Origin: Spirochaetales bacterium
GTDB lineage: Bacteria > Spirochaetota > Leptospiria > Leptospirales > Leptonemataceae
DNA: 64,000 nucleotides
Reading direction: 5' to 3'
Assembly (NCBI GenBank): GCA_015075425.1
Contig: JABTUL010000002.1
Span: 992,001-1,056,000, forward strand
Shown one piece after another: positions 9,225-19,531 of this stretch (positions are counted from its first letter, which is position 1; each line of letters starts with the position of its first letter). The notes beneath the pieces are model-generated. The model was given only the letters and a program-made list of their open reading frames with translations, searched no databases and was not told the DNA's origin. Both the position numbers and the translations under genes were made by a program.

Positions 9225-9758
9225 ATGAAACGACCCGTTTATTCGATCATCATCGCAGTCGCCGTGCTGTTTGCCTGTTCCGGCAGCCAGAAGAAAACGA
9301 CTGTCGTCATTCCACCCTCAGAAGGGCTTTTCACGGATATCACGCCGGAAAATGCGTCAACCGGTCAGGCTTTGCGGATCAAGTATTTCAAGGGTCTCTG
9401 GTTGCCCATCGGCGAGGGCCGACTGGAAAAGATCGATGCTACAACGCAGGAAATCAAAGGTAGCGGTAGCTTTGGCGGGCAGAGCGCCAGCGTGTACTTG
9501 CTGGTTGAAGATCGCGGTAACAACATGGCTCATGTAGTTTTTCAGTCAGAGGGCGCTGTAAAAAATGATTGGGATCTGGAAGCCGGTTACCAGAAAGAGC
9601 CTGGCCTTCTCACTGTAACTCACGAAGAGGCGCTGGTCAAGCAGTCGCGCTATGAGCGCAAGTGCTCCGCCCTCGGGTGCAGCGGACCGGGAATCGAGGT
9701 GTACATGCGTGAAAAAGACGGCAGGGAACATCGAATTCGTTTTGATTTTGCCCCCTGA
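9225..9758 (+). CDS. Putative lipoprotein of unknown function
   Basis: A 177-residue product starting at ATG 9225, which has AAGAGG five bases upstream. The signal peptide ends in LFACSGS, a good lipobox, so it is a likely lipoprotein. The mature part has no family I recognise; it contains KCSALGCSG with two close cysteines and ends in a beta-rich stretch (GIEVYMREKDG). It follows the deaminase gene by 51 bases and probably is the last gene of that operon, as a hairpin follows. Confidence 0.7.
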   Translation: MKRPVYSIIIAVAVLFACSGSQKKTTVVIPPSEGLFTDITPENASTGQALRIKYFKGLWLPIGEGRLEKIDATTQEIKGSGSFGGQSASVYLLVEDRGNNMAHVVFQSEGAVKNDWDLEAGYQKEPGLLTVTHEEALVKQSRYERKCSALGCSGPGIEVYMREKDGREHRIRFDFAP

Positions 9759-9768
9759 TTTCTCTGCA

Positions 9769-9787
9769 GGGCAACTTCTGGTTGCCC
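9769..9787. terminator. Hairpin between convergent genes
   Basis: A 7-bp perfect stem GGGCAAC/GTTGCCC with loop TTCTG lies just after the lipoprotein stop and directly before the stop of the convergent GNAT-nitrilase gene. There is only a short T-rich tail on the plus strand, so terminator strength is uncertain. Confidence 0.5.
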
Positions 9788-9788
9788 G

Positions 9789-11357
9789 TTATTCCACTCG
9801 AATAAGCCGGATGGGACGGCGCAGCTCCAGATTGTAAAGATCCATTCTGCGATCGTACAGGGGGCGGACACTCGCCAGTTCCCGATTGGACTGTAAAGCT
9901 GCCAGGTCCAGATCTGCAAAAAGGGCGGCTTCTTGATTGGGTTCAATCTCTGCGAGCACGGCATTCATAGGAAAACCAATATCGCTGGGTGTGAGCACGG
10001 CAGCCTGCCCGTGATTGATTAAGTAGGAACGCACCTGCGGCAGGTTACCGACGTTGCCGGCCATTACAACGTAGATATAATTTTCCACTGCCCGGGCCTG
10101 ACTGCTGTAGCGAACTCGATGGTATGCCTTGCGATCATCCGTGCTGTAGGGGACAAAGATAACGTCCACTCCAGAGAGCGCCAGCAGTCGGGAAACTTCC
10201 GGAAATTCAATATCATAGCAGATCTGGATGGCCATGCGGCAGTGCGGTGTTTCAAAAATATTGATCTGGTCCCCGGGCTGCATATCCCACCATGTGCGTT
10301 CGGCCGGAGTAATGTGTAGCTTGTCCTGGTAATAGGTATTCCCGGAAGGCGTGAAAAGATGAGCGGTGTTGCGCAGATCGGAACCGACTGTGCGCGGGTG
10401 GCTTCCACCAATGATATACATGCCGAATTTCTGGGCTTTCTGGCGCATCATGTCCAGGTAGCGGCTCTCCATGGCCGCCAGTTTGTGGACTGCCGTCATA
10501 GCATCCATATCCGGTGAAAATAAAGAAAATAGATTTACTGTAAAAAGCTCAGGAAAAATCAAGTAATGACAGTGGTAGCTGTCGGCTACATCAACAAAGA
10601 AATCCACGCAGCGTTCAAAGTCGTCCCAGGAAGAGAGCGGCCTCATCATATACTGGGCAGCGCACACCCGAATGGTACGGACGGGCCGGCGGAGTGGGGC
10701 GGCAGCAATTTTCCGTCGCGCCGCATTGTAGCGGGGATTGGTCATTTCTATCCATGTGCTGAAGTCTGCACTGGGAGCGTCTGGAGAAAGATTGAGCATG
10801 GTGCGCTTGACCTTATATCCCGCCCGCAAATGGGCATTCAATGCCGGATCCTTCAACTCGCCGGCAACCACCCGTTCCACATACTCATCGGCTGTCATAC
10901 GACCCACGTGCTCGCGGTAGCCAGGGATTCGACCGTAAGCTACCAGGCGGCGTAGATTGTAACGATTCAGCAGTCTGCGCCGGAAACGGTAGAGAAGCTC
11001 AGCAATGCGCTGGCCGCGGAACTCCGGCAAAACTCCAATATCGGCCCCGTAGAGGGTATCACCGCCCGGATTGTGGGTGCTGAATGTTCCCGAACCTGTT
11101 AATTCGTCATATGTATAAAGTCTGTTATCTTCTTCCAGCTGTACGATCAGCGAGGTGGCATAACCGACAATGCGGCCATCCAGCTCAGCCAGAGCCTGTC
11201 CTTCCGGAAAAGCGCTGTACTGCATTCGGAAAATTCTTTCGTCATACATAGCTTCTGAACGATAATCAGAATACACGGCGGCATGGCACTCAACTAAAGC
11301 CGGGAGATCGGCTTCCTGCCAGGATCGAACCATGATTTTGCTGCTGCGCCTGGGCAT
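9789..11357 (-). CDS. GNAT acetyltransferase fused to carbon-nitrogen hydrolase
   Basis: 522 residues in two parts. The first ~200 residues are a GNAT fold (DIGVLPEFRGQRIAELLYR resembles the acetyl-CoA-binding motif). From about residue 228 a nitrilase-superfamily amidohydrolase follows, with the Glu in YLIFPELF, the Lys in YYQDKLHITPAE and the nucleophile Cys in MAIQICYDIEFPE. The combination predicts an enzyme acting on an amide, with an acetyl transfer step before or after. This fusion is known in several bacteria, but its substrate is, as far as I know, not established. It lies 30 bases downstream of cysH on the same strand and probably shares its transcript. Confidence 0.88.
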   Translation of the reverse strand: MPRRSSKIMVRSWQEADLPALVECHAAVYSDYRSEAMYDERIFRMQYSAFPEGQALAELDGRIVGYATSLIVQLEEDNRLYTYDELTGSGTFSTHNPGGDTLYGADIGVLPEFRGQRIAELLYRFRRRLLNRYNLRRLVAYGRIPGYREHVGRMTADEYVERVVAGELKDPALNAHLRAGYKVKRTMLNLSPDAPSADFSTWIEMTNPRYNAARRKIAAAPLRRPVRTIRVCAAQYMMRPLSSWDDFERCVDFFVDVADSYHCHYLIFPELFTVNLFSLFSPDMDAMTAVHKLAAMESRYLDMMRQKAQKFGMYIIGGSHPRTVGSDLRNTAHLFTPSGNTYYQDKLHITPAERTWWDMQPGDQINIFETPHCRMAIQICYDIEFPEVSRLLALSGVDVIFVPYSTDDRKAYHRVRYSSQARAVENYIYVVMAGNVGNLPQVRSYLINHGQAAVLTPSDIGFPMNAVLAEIEPNQEAALFADLDLAALQSNRELASVRPLYDRRMDLYNLELRRPIRLIRVE

Positions 11358-11387
11358 TGCGGCAGCTTCTCCAGCATGGACGATCTT

Positions 11388-12122
11388 TCAAGAAGGATTG
11401 GCGGGCTTTTCCAGCGAACGAATTGTCGTGACATGCAGCCCACATTCCTGATCGCTCTGTTCCCACCACCAGCGACCGGCGCGCAGGGCCTCCCCAGGCT
11501 TTATCGCCCGCGTACAGGGCGCGCAACCTATACTTGGAAAATTGCGGTCATGAAGTTCATTGTAGGGAATTTCTTTTTCTTTAATATAATTCCAGATTTC
11601 TTCTGTAGTCCATTCCAGCAGCGGATAGACTTTGATCAATTGATGATCTTCATCCCATTCGGCAATGTCAAAAGAATTGCGCGACGGGGATTGTTCTCTA
11701 CGAATTCCGGATATCCAGCAGGATTTTCCGATCAGTGCCCGCTGTAAGGGTTTAACTTTGCGTAAAAAACAGCATTCTTTGCGATTTTCTACGGATTCGT
11801 AAAAACTTAAAGGCCCTTTCTTCTTCAGAAGGTTCTCGATGTCAGCGGCTTCCGGAGAAAAGGTATCAATGGGGCCGTAGCGACTCACCGTCATGGCCAT
11901 GGTGTAATACGTCTCTTCAAAGTGGCGACCGGTATCCAGAGCAAAAATTCCCGTAGTTGGTGTTAGCGAGCGAATCATCTGCGTCAGGACCTGATCTTCT
12001 GCGCCAAAGCTTGTGGAAAAAACCGCGCCCGCACCAAACCGCTTTGCGATGGCGATCAGTATCTCTTCTGCGGAAAGACCACTCAGGGCTTGCTTTAGTT
12101 CTTGCAGATCTGCAGGGACCAC
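11388..12122 (-). CDS. cysH: Assimilatory APS/PAPS reductase
   Basis: Reduces adenylyl sulfate (APS or PAPS) to sulfite in cysteine synthesis. The nucleotide-binding motif FSTSFGAEDQVL, the central SGIRREQS, and the C-terminal catalytic ECGLH are present. The pairs CC (ECCFLRKVK) and CxxC (IGCAPCTRAI) are the [4Fe-4S] ligands typical of APS-using enzymes. The frame extends upstream to 12230 (TTG) with ATGs at 12218 and 12209, but that part would run through the conserved start of the opposite gene. GTG 12122 gives an N-terminus of normal family length, so it is preferred; the start is uncertain. It precedes the GNAT-nitrilase gene. Confidence 0.88.
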   Translation of the reverse strand: MVPADLQELKQALSGLSAEEILIAIAKRFGAGAVFSTSFGAEDQVLTQMIRSLTPTTGIFALDTGRHFEETYYTMAMTVSRYGPIDTFSPEAADIENLLKKKGPLSFYESVENRKECCFLRKVKPLQRALIGKSCWISGIRREQSPSRNSFDIAEWDEDHQLIKVYPLLEWTTEEIWNYIKEKEIPYNELHDRNFPSIGCAPCTRAIKPGEALRAGRWWWEQSDQECGLHVTTIRSLEKPANPS

Positions 12123-12135
12123 ATGTTTGAAGGAA

Positions 12136-13233
12136 ATGGAGCGGACGCAATTGGCAAGTGTTTTCCCGACCAGAGTTCGTTCACTGGATTTTTTAAGGGG
12201 GCTTACCATCCTCTCCATGATCCTGGTCAATCACCCGGGTTCCTGGAATCATCTCTACGCGCCGCTGCGCCACGCTGCCTGGCACGGTTATACTTTTGCC
12301 GATTTTATTTTTCCCTCTTTTGTCTTTGTCCTGGGTGCATCTGCCGCTCTGAGCGCACCTACGGCTGGCAGAATTTTGCAGAGGTCTGTCCTGCTCCTTT
12401 TGGCAGGCCTTTTCATACAAGCGTTTCCTTTCCTGCATCTGGACGGCAGTCTGCATGGCAAGCTTGTGGAACTGCGATTGCCGGGCGTGCTGCAACGTCT
12501 GGCAATCGTATACTTTTTTGTGGCTTTTTCCGGGCGTTATCTGAATTTCTCCTGGATCGGTTGCCTTGTTTTTATCAATCTTCTCACTTATGATTTGATT
12601 TTGCGCTTCGGGGCTGTGGCACTATCTGTGGCTGGCCTGCCGATCAATGGTTGTTCGGGCTGGGCTGCACCGGAACAGAACCTGGCTGCCTGCCTGGATC
12701 GCTGGCTCTTTGGCCGGCACATGTACCTTCCCGGACGGTACGACCCCGAGGGCCTTCTTTCTACCTGGCCAGCTGTTGCCACGGGATGGATCGGCTATCT
12801 GGCGGCCGGGCTTTACCGTGAGAACAGTCTGCCATGGTGGTCTTTCCTTCTTCTGCTCCTCGGAGCGATCGCCTGGCCCATTCCACTGAACAAGATCCTC
12901 TGGACCCCATCGTATGTTCTTTTGTCAGCAGCCCTGAGTATTATGCTCCTGTTACTTTTTGCCCGCCTGGATCGTGGTCAAGAGGGCATTCCAGGGGCTC
13001 GCCTCGCAGACCCGGTCATTGCCGCCGGCCGCAACGCGCTGCTGGTATTTGTCGGAAGTGCCATTCTGGCCCGCTCATTCGAGCTCGTGGGACTGCGCAC
13101 GCAGATATTTAGCTGGCTCTGTCTTTTTTTTGAGCCGGTAGCGGCATCGCTTTTCTACGCTACTGTCTGGACAGCCGCCTGGCTCAGCATTCTTGTCTTT
13201 CTGGACCTCCGGAAGATCTATCTGCGCCTTTGA
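12136..13233 (+). CDS. Multipass membrane acyltransferase, HGSNAT/DUF5009-like
   Basis: About 365 residues with ten or so hydrophobic helices. It begins with RVRSLDFLRGLTILSMILVN, the characteristic first helix of the family related to lysosomal heparan-alpha-glucosaminide N-acetyltransferase, and keeps GYTFADFIFPSFVFVLG after it. These proteins are thought to move an acyl group across the membrane onto a sugar. ATG 12136 is preceded by GAAGGA at a very short distance. The gene starts only 13 bases from the proposed cysH start on the other strand, so its promoter must lie within cysH. The acceptor sugar is not known. Confidence 0.8.
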   Translation: MERTQLASVFPTRVRSLDFLRGLTILSMILVNHPGSWNHLYAPLRHAAWHGYTFADFIFPSFVFVLGASAALSAPTAGRILQRSVLLLLAGLFIQAFPFLHLDGSLHGKLVELRLPGVLQRLAIVYFFVAFSGRYLNFSWIGCLVFINLLTYDLILRFGAVALSVAGLPINGCSGWAAPEQNLAACLDRWLFGRHMYLPGRYDPEGLLSTWPAVATGWIGYLAAGLYRENSLPWWSFLLLLLGAIAWPIPLNKILWTPSYVLLSAALSIMLLLLFARLDRGQEGIPGARLADPVIAAGRNALLVFVGSAILARSFELVGLRTQIFSWLCLFFEPVAASLFYATVWTAAWLSILVFLDLRKIYLRL

Positions 13234-13275
13234 AAAACACTTTGCCCGACATGCCCGATCCAACCTCTGGAATGC

Positions 13276-15834
13276 ATGGCATATCCTTTTAAGGAAATTG
13301 AGGCTCGCTGGCAGGCACGCTGGGAAAAAGAAGAGCCCTTCAAAACGGGTACAGACCATTCACGTCCCAAATACTATGTTCTGGATATGTTTCCCTACCC
13401 ATCGGGAGCCGGGCTGCATGTGGGTCACCCTGAAGGTTATACGGCCACAGATATCATTGCTCGTTACAAGCGGATGTGCGGATTTAACGTTTTGCATCCT
13501 ATGGGTTGGGATGCTTTTGGCCTGCCCGCAGAAAGATACGCCATGCAAACGGGTATCCACCCGTCAATTACCACCGGGCAGAACATAAATAACTTTCGGC
13601 GGCAATTGAAACGACTGGGTTTTTCTTACGACTGGACGCGCGAAATCAACACCACCGATCCTTCTTACTATCGATTCACCCAGTGGATTTTCCTGCAATT
13701 ACTGAATTCTTACTATGATGAGCGCAAAAAGAAAGCACGCCCGATCACAGAACTCAAGATTCCAGCCTCACTGAGTAAGCCGGGCAAGGAAGCAGACCGG
13801 GCCAGATTTTTGGATTCTAAACGATTGGCTTACATCGCGGAAATGCCCGTAAACTACTGCGCAGAGCTGGGAACGGTTCTGGCCAATGAAGAAGTGGATG
13901 AATGGACCCAGAAAGGCTACACAGTTGAACGGCGGCCCATGCGTCAATGGATGCTACGTATTACAGCTTATGCCGAACGATTGCTGGAAGATCTTCAGCA
14001 TGTGGACTGGCCGCGCGGAACACTTGAGCTGCAAAAGAACTGGATTGGCCGGTCTGAAGGTGCACTCATCGATTTTGTCATCCAGAGCAAAGGTAAGAAA
14101 AAACAATCGATTCCCATATTTACCACGCGTCCGGACACGATTTACGGTGTGACCTATATGGTGCTGGCACCGGAGCATCCGTTGATTGCCACGGTAACGA
14201 CTGCGGCCCAAAAAAAAGCCGTGCAGGCATACATTGAAGAGACCAGTCGCAAAAGCGATCTGGAACGGCAGCTCCCCGGCCAGGAGGCAAAAAAAACCGG
14301 TGTTTTTACCGGCGCTTATGCCATTCATCCCCTGACGGAGGAATCCGTACCGATCTGGATAGCCGACTATGTGCTGATGGGTTATGGCAGCGGAGCGGTA
14401 ATGGCTGTGCCGGCCCACGATGAACGGGATTTTGCTTTTGCTCGAGAGCATTCTCTGGCCATCAAACCCGTGATCCGGCCAACGGATCTAACCACAGATC
14501 AGGCTCGTGCGCAAAAGTTAACGGAAGCCTTCACCGCTCCCGGAATCAATTTTGATTCTGATCTCATCGACGGTATGGCTACCTCAGAGGCGATTGAAAA
14601 AATCATAGAAATTCTCCAGGAAAGGAAACTGGGCAAACGACAGGTGAATTACAAATTGCGCGACTGGCTTTTTTCCCGCCAGCGCTACTGGGGTGAGCCT
14701 GTCCCTGTTTCTTTCGATGATGCGGGTTTCCTGCATGCAGAGGATGAGTCCAGGCTACCTCTGCCACTGCCTCCCTGCGAAAACTTCCAGCCTGCCGCGA
14801 GCGGCGAATCTCCCCTGGCGAATCTGAAAGATTGGGTTTTTTTTGAACGAAACGGAATTCGCTATCGCAGGGAAACCAACACGATGCCGCAATGGGCGGG
14901 GAGTTCCTGGTACTACTTACGTTTCATTTCCCCGCAGTCGGACCGATTTGTCGATGAAAAAGAAGAACGCTACTGGATGTCCCCGGGGGGCGTGGATCTG
15001 TATGTGGGCGGTGCCGAGCATGCCGTCTTGCATCTACTGTATGCGCGCTTCTGGCATAAGGTTCTTTTTGATCTGGGGTATGTTTCCGGCCCGGAACCCT
15101 TCAAAAAGCTTGTGCATCAGGGACTGATCCTTGGTGAAAATGGACAGAAGATGTCCAAGTCTCTGGGGAATGTAGTGAATCCCGATGATGTTGTCGATGA
15201 ATATGGAGCGGACGCGTTCCGGCTCTTTGAAATGTTTCTGGGTCCGCTGGAACAGATGAAACCCTGGTCTTCTCGCGGTATTGAGGGCGTCTTTCGGTTT
15301 CTGGACCGCACCTGGCGCTTGTTCACTGACGGGCAGGGGGGAATCGTTCCTGAACTTCTTGTCGAAGCTATGGATCGCGAGACAGAGCTGTTGCTCCATA
15401 AAACAATAAAGAAAGTAACAGATGACATAGAAAAAATGGCTTTTAATACGGCTATTTCCCAGCTCATGATTTTTGTGAATCATATTTTTAGTTCAAGAAC
15501 CATTGGCCGGAGTGCCGCCGAATCTTTTGTGCTGCTTTTGCACCCCTTTGCTCCGCACATGGCAGAGGAATTGTGGCAACGGTTGGGTAAAAAGAATCTG
15601 TCGCAGGCATCCTGGCCCACTGCCGATGAAAACAAGCTTCAGGAGGAGCTTGTGGAGGTGGTTTTTCAAATCAACGGAAAGGTTCGCGATCGAAAAGCGG
15701 TTCCTGCAAACATCACGCCTGAAGAACTGGAAGCGGTGGCTCTGGCCGCACCCGCAATGGAACGGTATCTGGAAGGAAAAAAGCCCCGTAAGATTATCGT
15801 CGTACCCGGACGACTGGTAAATTTTGTTGTATAA
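13276..15834 (+). CDS. leuS: Leucyl-tRNA synthetase
   Basis: An 852-residue class I synthetase that charges tRNA-Leu in the cytoplasm. The HIGH-like motif is HVGHPEGYTATD, and the KMSKS loop is KMSKSLGNVVNPDDVV. Between them lies the CP1 editing insertion with TTRPDTIYGVTYMVL and AVPAHDERDF, the threonine-rich peptide and the conserved Asp region that clear mischarged tRNA. LPVNYC-type sequence (EMPVNYCAELGTVL) is also typical. The length is normal for a bacterial LeuRS. No T-box or other leader was seen upstream. The end overlaps the start of the next gene by 11 bases. Confidence 0.96.
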   Translation: MAYPFKEIEARWQARWEKEEPFKTGTDHSRPKYYVLDMFPYPSGAGLHVGHPEGYTATDIIARYKRMCGFNVLHPMGWDAFGLPAERYAMQTGIHPSITTGQNINNFRRQLKRLGFSYDWTREINTTDPSYYRFTQWIFLQLLNSYYDERKKKARPITELKIPASLSKPGKEADRARFLDSKRLAYIAEMPVNYCAELGTVLANEEVDEWTQKGYTVERRPMRQWMLRITAYAERLLEDLQHVDWPRGTLELQKNWIGRSEGALIDFVIQSKGKKKQSIPIFTTRPDTIYGVTYMVLAPEHPLIATVTTAAQKKAVQAYIEETSRKSDLERQLPGQEAKKTGVFTGAYAIHPLTEESVPIWIADYVLMGYGSGAVMAVPAHDERDFAFAREHSLAIKPVIRPTDLTTDQARAQKLTEAFTAPGINFDSDLIDGMATSEAIEKIIEILQERKLGKRQVNYKLRDWLFSRQRYWGEPVPVSFDDAGFLHAEDESRLPLPLPPCENFQPAASGESPLANLKDWVFFERNGIRYRRETNTMPQWAGSSWYYLRFISPQSDRFVDEKEERYWMSPGGVDLYVGGAEHAVLHLLYARFWHKVLFDLGYVSGPEPFKKLVHQGLILGENGQKMSKSLGNVVNPDDVVDEYGADAFRLFEMFLGPLEQMKPWSSRGIEGVFRFLDRTWRLFTDGQGGIVPELLVEAMDRETELLLHKTIKKVTDDIEKMAFNTAISQLMIFVNHIFSSRTIGRSAAESFVLLLHPFAPHMAEELWQRLGKKNLSQASWPTADENKLQEELVEVVFQINGKVRDRKAVPANITPEELEAVALAAPAMERYLEGKKPRKIIVVPGRLVNFVV

Positions 15835-18439
15835 AATTATACTTATCGTCAGTCTGGTTATCTTTTCCTGTCGTGAGAATTACCGGGAAGATTTTCTTGA
15901 TCTTACAAAAGAGACATGGATTGCATGCTATAATGAAGACCGGCAATTTCCCCCCGTCCGGGAAGATCAAAAGAATTGTCAGTCCGTCCTTGAGTTTCCC
16001 GTGCATCCGGCTGGCCTGTTTCACCTGAGTGGAGGAGAAGACCTCCATGCCTTTGCTCTGCGCGCACGGTTTTCTCTGGATGCCGCGCAGATGGAGAAGC
16101 TTCACATTCCTGCCTTTTATTTTCCCGCTCTGGGAGAATACTGGGAGATTTATTTGAATGGTCGGTTAATCGATCGCAGTCACAATCTCTCCATCCTTTT
16201 TGCCGAAGGACTTTTGCCTCCTCCCCGCTTTGTGCGTGGCCATGTGCTGCCATTTTCTGTTGCGGAACTGAAAGAAGAGAATCAATTACTGATTCATGTG
16301 GCCGGTTATGGCCCGGGCAGCCGCTGGACCGCGAACCGCTTTCTGGGGCTGGGCGTTTCTGCCGGTTATGTTCTGGGCCCCCTCTCCCGGGTGTTGCAAA
16401 AACGTTCTGATCTGATTGGTCTGGCTCTTTACGGTTCTTATGTTCTTTTTGGTTTGTATCACATGCTGCTTTTCTTGCTACAGAGACGGCAACGGTACAA
16501 TCTGTACTTTGGCCTGTTCTCCCTGTCTCTGGCCGCTTTTTTGTTTTTTTTCTCTTATCATTCTTATGAATTATTCAATGACGGCGGAAAAATTCTGCAG
16601 TGGACTTATATCTTGCAGCCGTTTGCGCTTTCTTTTTTTCTTTTGTTCCTGAACGCTTTTTTCGTGCCGCAAAAGGTGTTGTCGCTGCTCAGGGTGAGCC
16701 TGGTGTTAAACGGACTCATTGTGCTTGCCCTTTTGATTTTTCCTTACCGCCTCTACCAGACCATTCTACAGCTCTGGTATCTTTTTGTTATTCCTCAGCT
16801 CCTTTTCCTCATCTGGTTCATGGTTCAGAGTGTATGGCGTAAAAGGGAGGATGCCCTGGCCATCGCGGGCGGCCTTCTCTTCGCTGTGACTTTCATGGTC
16901 TGGGATATTCTTGATACGCTGCTTTTCTTTACCGGGGTCCGCCTGATGACTTACGGTCATCTGGCAATCGTTCTGGTGCTGACCGGCACTCTGGCCCGCC
17001 GGCATAGCCGGATGAGCCGACACGCTGAAGATTCAGCGCTGGATATGGAAAAGCGAGTGCAGGAGCGGACGCTGGAATTGCACAGGGCCTGGGGTCAACT
17101 CGAGCGTGCTTACCGGACTGCAGAGCGATCTCACAATGAGATCGAAAAATTAAATGATCTCAATCGTGTGCTCAATAATACTGCGGATTACGATGAAGTC
17201 CTCGTGCATATTTTTGCTTTTATCGAGCGAGTCTTTCGCATTGAGGGGGCCTGGCTCTTCCATGTTCGTGGTGGCTGTTTTTCTCTGGCCCAGCTCTCCA
17301 GCGAAAGTCTGAATCGCTACAGCGACGAAACGATACTTTTTTTTACAGAGAATTCCTTTTCTGCCGAAGCGGGCAGCGTTATCGGTGAGTCAATCAGCAG
17401 AAAACGTCCCCAGTATATGCGACGAATCGACCCGGAGCGGGCAACGAGTGTTTTTGATCGGGCCGTTGTGGAAAAACTCAAGATCGAATCGGTTCTGGTT
17501 CTACCACTTCTTACCGGAGGATCCGTGATTGCTGTCCTGCTTCTGACCCGCTACAAAGAAAGGTTGCGTCTGGGAAAGGAAGAGATTCGCTCCATTATGC
17601 GATTCTGTGACCAGGTGGCAGGAGTGCTCAGTACTGCCAGTCTCTTTGCCCAGGTGAAAGAAGAACGCAGCAAATCTGACGCTCTGTTGCGTAACATTTT
17701 TCCCGCTGCCATTGCAGAAGAACTTCGTACGGCCGGCCGTGTCCGTCCGCGGCGCCATGAAAGTGTTACAGTGCTTTTTACCGATTTTAAATCGTTCACT
17801 TCTGAAACGGAAAATATGCCGATTGAAGAGCTGGTGGAAGACCTGGACGCTGTTTTCGAGCAGTTTGACCGTATCTGTGCGCGCTACGGAATTGAAAAAT
17901 TGAAAACGATCGGCGACTCCTACATGGCTGCCGGTGGTTTGACCGTGAGCAACCATACGCATCCTGTGGATACGGTTCTGGCCGCGATGGAGATCATGGA
18001 CTTTGCCGAACAGGTGCATGAAATCCGTCAGGCTATTGCCGGAAGCACCTTCTGGCGCATGCGCATCGGTATTCATACCGGCCCGGTAGTAAGCGGAGTC
18101 ATTGGTCAGACTCGATTTGCCTATGATATCTGGGGCGATGCTGTGAACGTTGCCTCGCGAATGGAGTCCTCCGGAGAACCCGGTCGCATCAATCTATCGC
18201 GGGATACGTATGATCTGATCAAATATTTTTTTGATTGCGAGTCCAGGGGAAGCATTCCCATCAAGAATCATGGCAGCAAGGAGATGTTTTTTCTGACCGG
18301 AATCCGCCATCGCCTGTCATCGGCGCAAGTCGGGCGACTGCCTGACGCGAATTTTCATAAATTGTATCAAGAATTAAAATCAGGCGCCAGGCTTGCCTTT
18401 CGCAGCGAGCTGGATAATCGTCAGAGGAGCAGCCCGTGA
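15824..18439 (+). CDS. 7TMR-DISM receptor adenylate cyclase with GAF domain
   Basis: 871 residues. A signal peptide ends in VIFSC, a likely lipobox. Next come a periplasmic DISMED2-like beta domain (about 20-185), seven membrane helices (about 195-400), a coiled coil, a GAF domain (about 450-600) and a class III cyclase domain (about 640-820). The cyclase has both metal Asp residues ([16 protein letters not shown]), the Lys of EKLKTIGD and Asp of YDIWGDAVN that favour ATP, and the Asn/Arg pair in VNVASRME. It should make cAMP in response to an outside ligand and a GAF effector. The start is TTG 15824 or 15827, inside the leuS end; no strong ribosome binding site is seen, suggesting coupling. 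Confidence 0.88.
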   Translation: MLYKIILIVSLVIFSCRENYREDFLDLTKETWIACYNEDRQFPPVREDQKNCQSVLEFPVHPAGLFHLSGGEDLHAFALRARFSLDAAQMEKLHIPAFYFPALGEYWEIYLNGRLIDRSHNLSILFAEGLLPPPRFVRGHVLPFSVAELKEENQLLIHVAGYGPGSRWTANRFLGLGVSAGYVLGPLSRVLQKRSDLIGLALYGSYVLFGLYHMLLFLLQRRQRYNLYFGLFSLSLAAFLFFFSYHSYELFNDGGKILQWTYILQPFALSFFLLFLNAFFVPQKVLSLLRVSLVLNGLIVLALLIFPYRLYQTILQLWYLFVIPQLLFLIWFMVQSVWRKREDALAIAGGLLFAVTFMVWDILDTLLFFTGVRLMTYGHLAIVLVLTGTLARRHSRMSRHAEDSALDMEKRVQERTLELHRAWGQLERAYRTAERSHNEIEKLNDLNRVLNNTADYDEVLVHIFAFIERVFRIEGAWLFHVRGGCFSLAQLSSESLNRYSDETILFFTENSFSAEAGSVIGESISRKRPQYMRRIDPERATSVFDRAVVEKLKIESVLVLPLLTGGSVIAVLLLTRYKERLRLGKEEIRSIMRFCDQVAGVLSTASLFAQVKEERSKSDALLRNIFPAAIAEELRTAGRVRPRRHESVTVLFTDFKSFTSETENMPIEELVEDLDAVFEQFDRICARYGIEKLKTIGDSYMAAGGLTVSNHTHPVDTVLAAMEIMDFAEQVHEIRQAIAGSTFWRMRIGIHTGPVVSGVIGQTRFAYDIWGDAVNVASRMESSGEPGRINLSRDTYDLIKYFFDCESRGSIPIKNHGSKEMFFLTGIRHRLSSAQVGRLPDANFHKLYQELKSGARLAFRSELDNRQRSSP

Positions 18440-19452
18440 AGAAACGCAGGCTGGGACGAAGCAATCTGGTGGTGAGTGAAATCTGTCTGGGCACCATGAC
18501 TTTTGGATCCACATGTGAAGAGGCGGAGTCTCACCGTATTTTAGACGAGTGCTTTGATCGGGGAGTGGATTTTCTGGACACGGCAGAAATCTACCCTGTA
18601 CCGCCGGATGCCAGGTATGTGCACCGGACAGAGGAAATCGTGGGTCGGTGGTTGAAGAATCGGCCCAGAGATTCAGTAATTGTGGCCACGAAAGTTTGCG
18701 GCCCCGGTCACGGGTGGTTCGTTCCTCCGGTGCGTTCGGGAAAGACGGCCCTGGACGCCCGGCACATACGCATCGCTATCGAGGGCAGTCTTGAGAGACT
18801 GCAGACAGATTACGTCGATCTGTACCAGACTCACTGGCCCGATCATGATGCAAACTATACTGATATTTTGATGGCCCTGGACCGCTTGAAGGAATAAGGC
18901 AAGATTCGGGTAGCGGGTTGCAGCAACGAAAATAGCTGGGGTCTGATGAATGCACTGCGTGCAGCTGAGCGGGAGGATCTGCTGCGCTATGAAACGATTC
19001 AGAATAATTATAGTTTACTCAATCGTCGTTTTGAAGATGAGCTGGCCCTTATCTGCCGCAAGGAAGGGGTGAGCCTTTTACCTTATTCGCCGCTCGCCGG
19101 TGGGGTCTTGAGTGGCAAATACAATGGCGACTCTATTCCTGAGAATGCCCGTTTCTCCCGCTATGCAAAACTCGGGGATCGCCAGAAACGGATGACCCAT
19201 CGCTTCCTTAACGAAAAGACCCTGGCGGCCACAGAACGGATTGCAGTGGTGGCGCGCGATCAGGGGCTCAGTCCGGTGACCCTGGCGATTGCCTGGAGTA
19301 AACAGCAGGATTTTGTGGCTTCCACGATCATTGGTGCCAACACCAGGGAGCAACTCAAAGAAAGCTTGCAGGCCGCGGATGTAGAACTGTCAGCAGAATG
19401 CTTGAAGAGGCTTGATGAAATTGCTAAAGAGATACTCTACCCGATGGGGTAG
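18436..19452 (+). pseudogene. Tas-like aldo/keto reductase broken by an in-frame TAA
   Basis: The frame starts at GTG 18436 (GAGGAG just upstream; GTGA overlap with the cyclase stop), stops at TAA 18895-18897, and then continues in the same frame to 19452. The joined product would be 338 residues: [12 protein letters not shown] and [11 protein letters not shown] (catalytic Asp, Tyr, Lys) and [10 protein letters not shown] (His) before the stop; GKIRVAGCSNENS and VASTIIGANTREQL after it. The stop falls in RLKE*GKIR, a place where relatives have a Glu or Gln, so one base change from GAA or CAA explains it. The first part keeps the catalytic tetrad but lacks the second half of the barrel and the NADPH site. 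Either a recent pseudogene or a sequencing error. Confidence 0.85.
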
Positions 19453-19502
19453 TCAGGTCTGGATGTCCTTTGGCGAAACTCTTTGTCACTTTGAAAAGCC
19501 AA

Positions 19503-19520
19503 CCGCGCCCGCAGGCGCGG
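19503..19520 (-). terminator. Hairpin after the 19532-20815 gene
   Basis: A perfect 7-bp stem CCGCGCC/GGCGCGG with a CGCA loop. On the minus strand it is followed by TTGGCTTTTC, a weak T tract, and it stands 12 bases beyond the stop of the minus-strand gene. It may also block transcription leaving the aldo/keto reductase remnant. Confidence 0.55.
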
Positions 19521-19531
19521 CGACAGGATGA

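Noticed and set aside
13234-13275. T-box or other leader before leuS
   Set aside because: Only 42 bases separate it from the acyltransferase gene; no T-box sequence or structure.
18895-18897. Recoding of the stop as a non-standard amino acid
   Set aside because: The codon is TAA, not TGA or TAG, and no selenocysteine- or pyrrolysine-like signal was seen; a point mutation is simpler.
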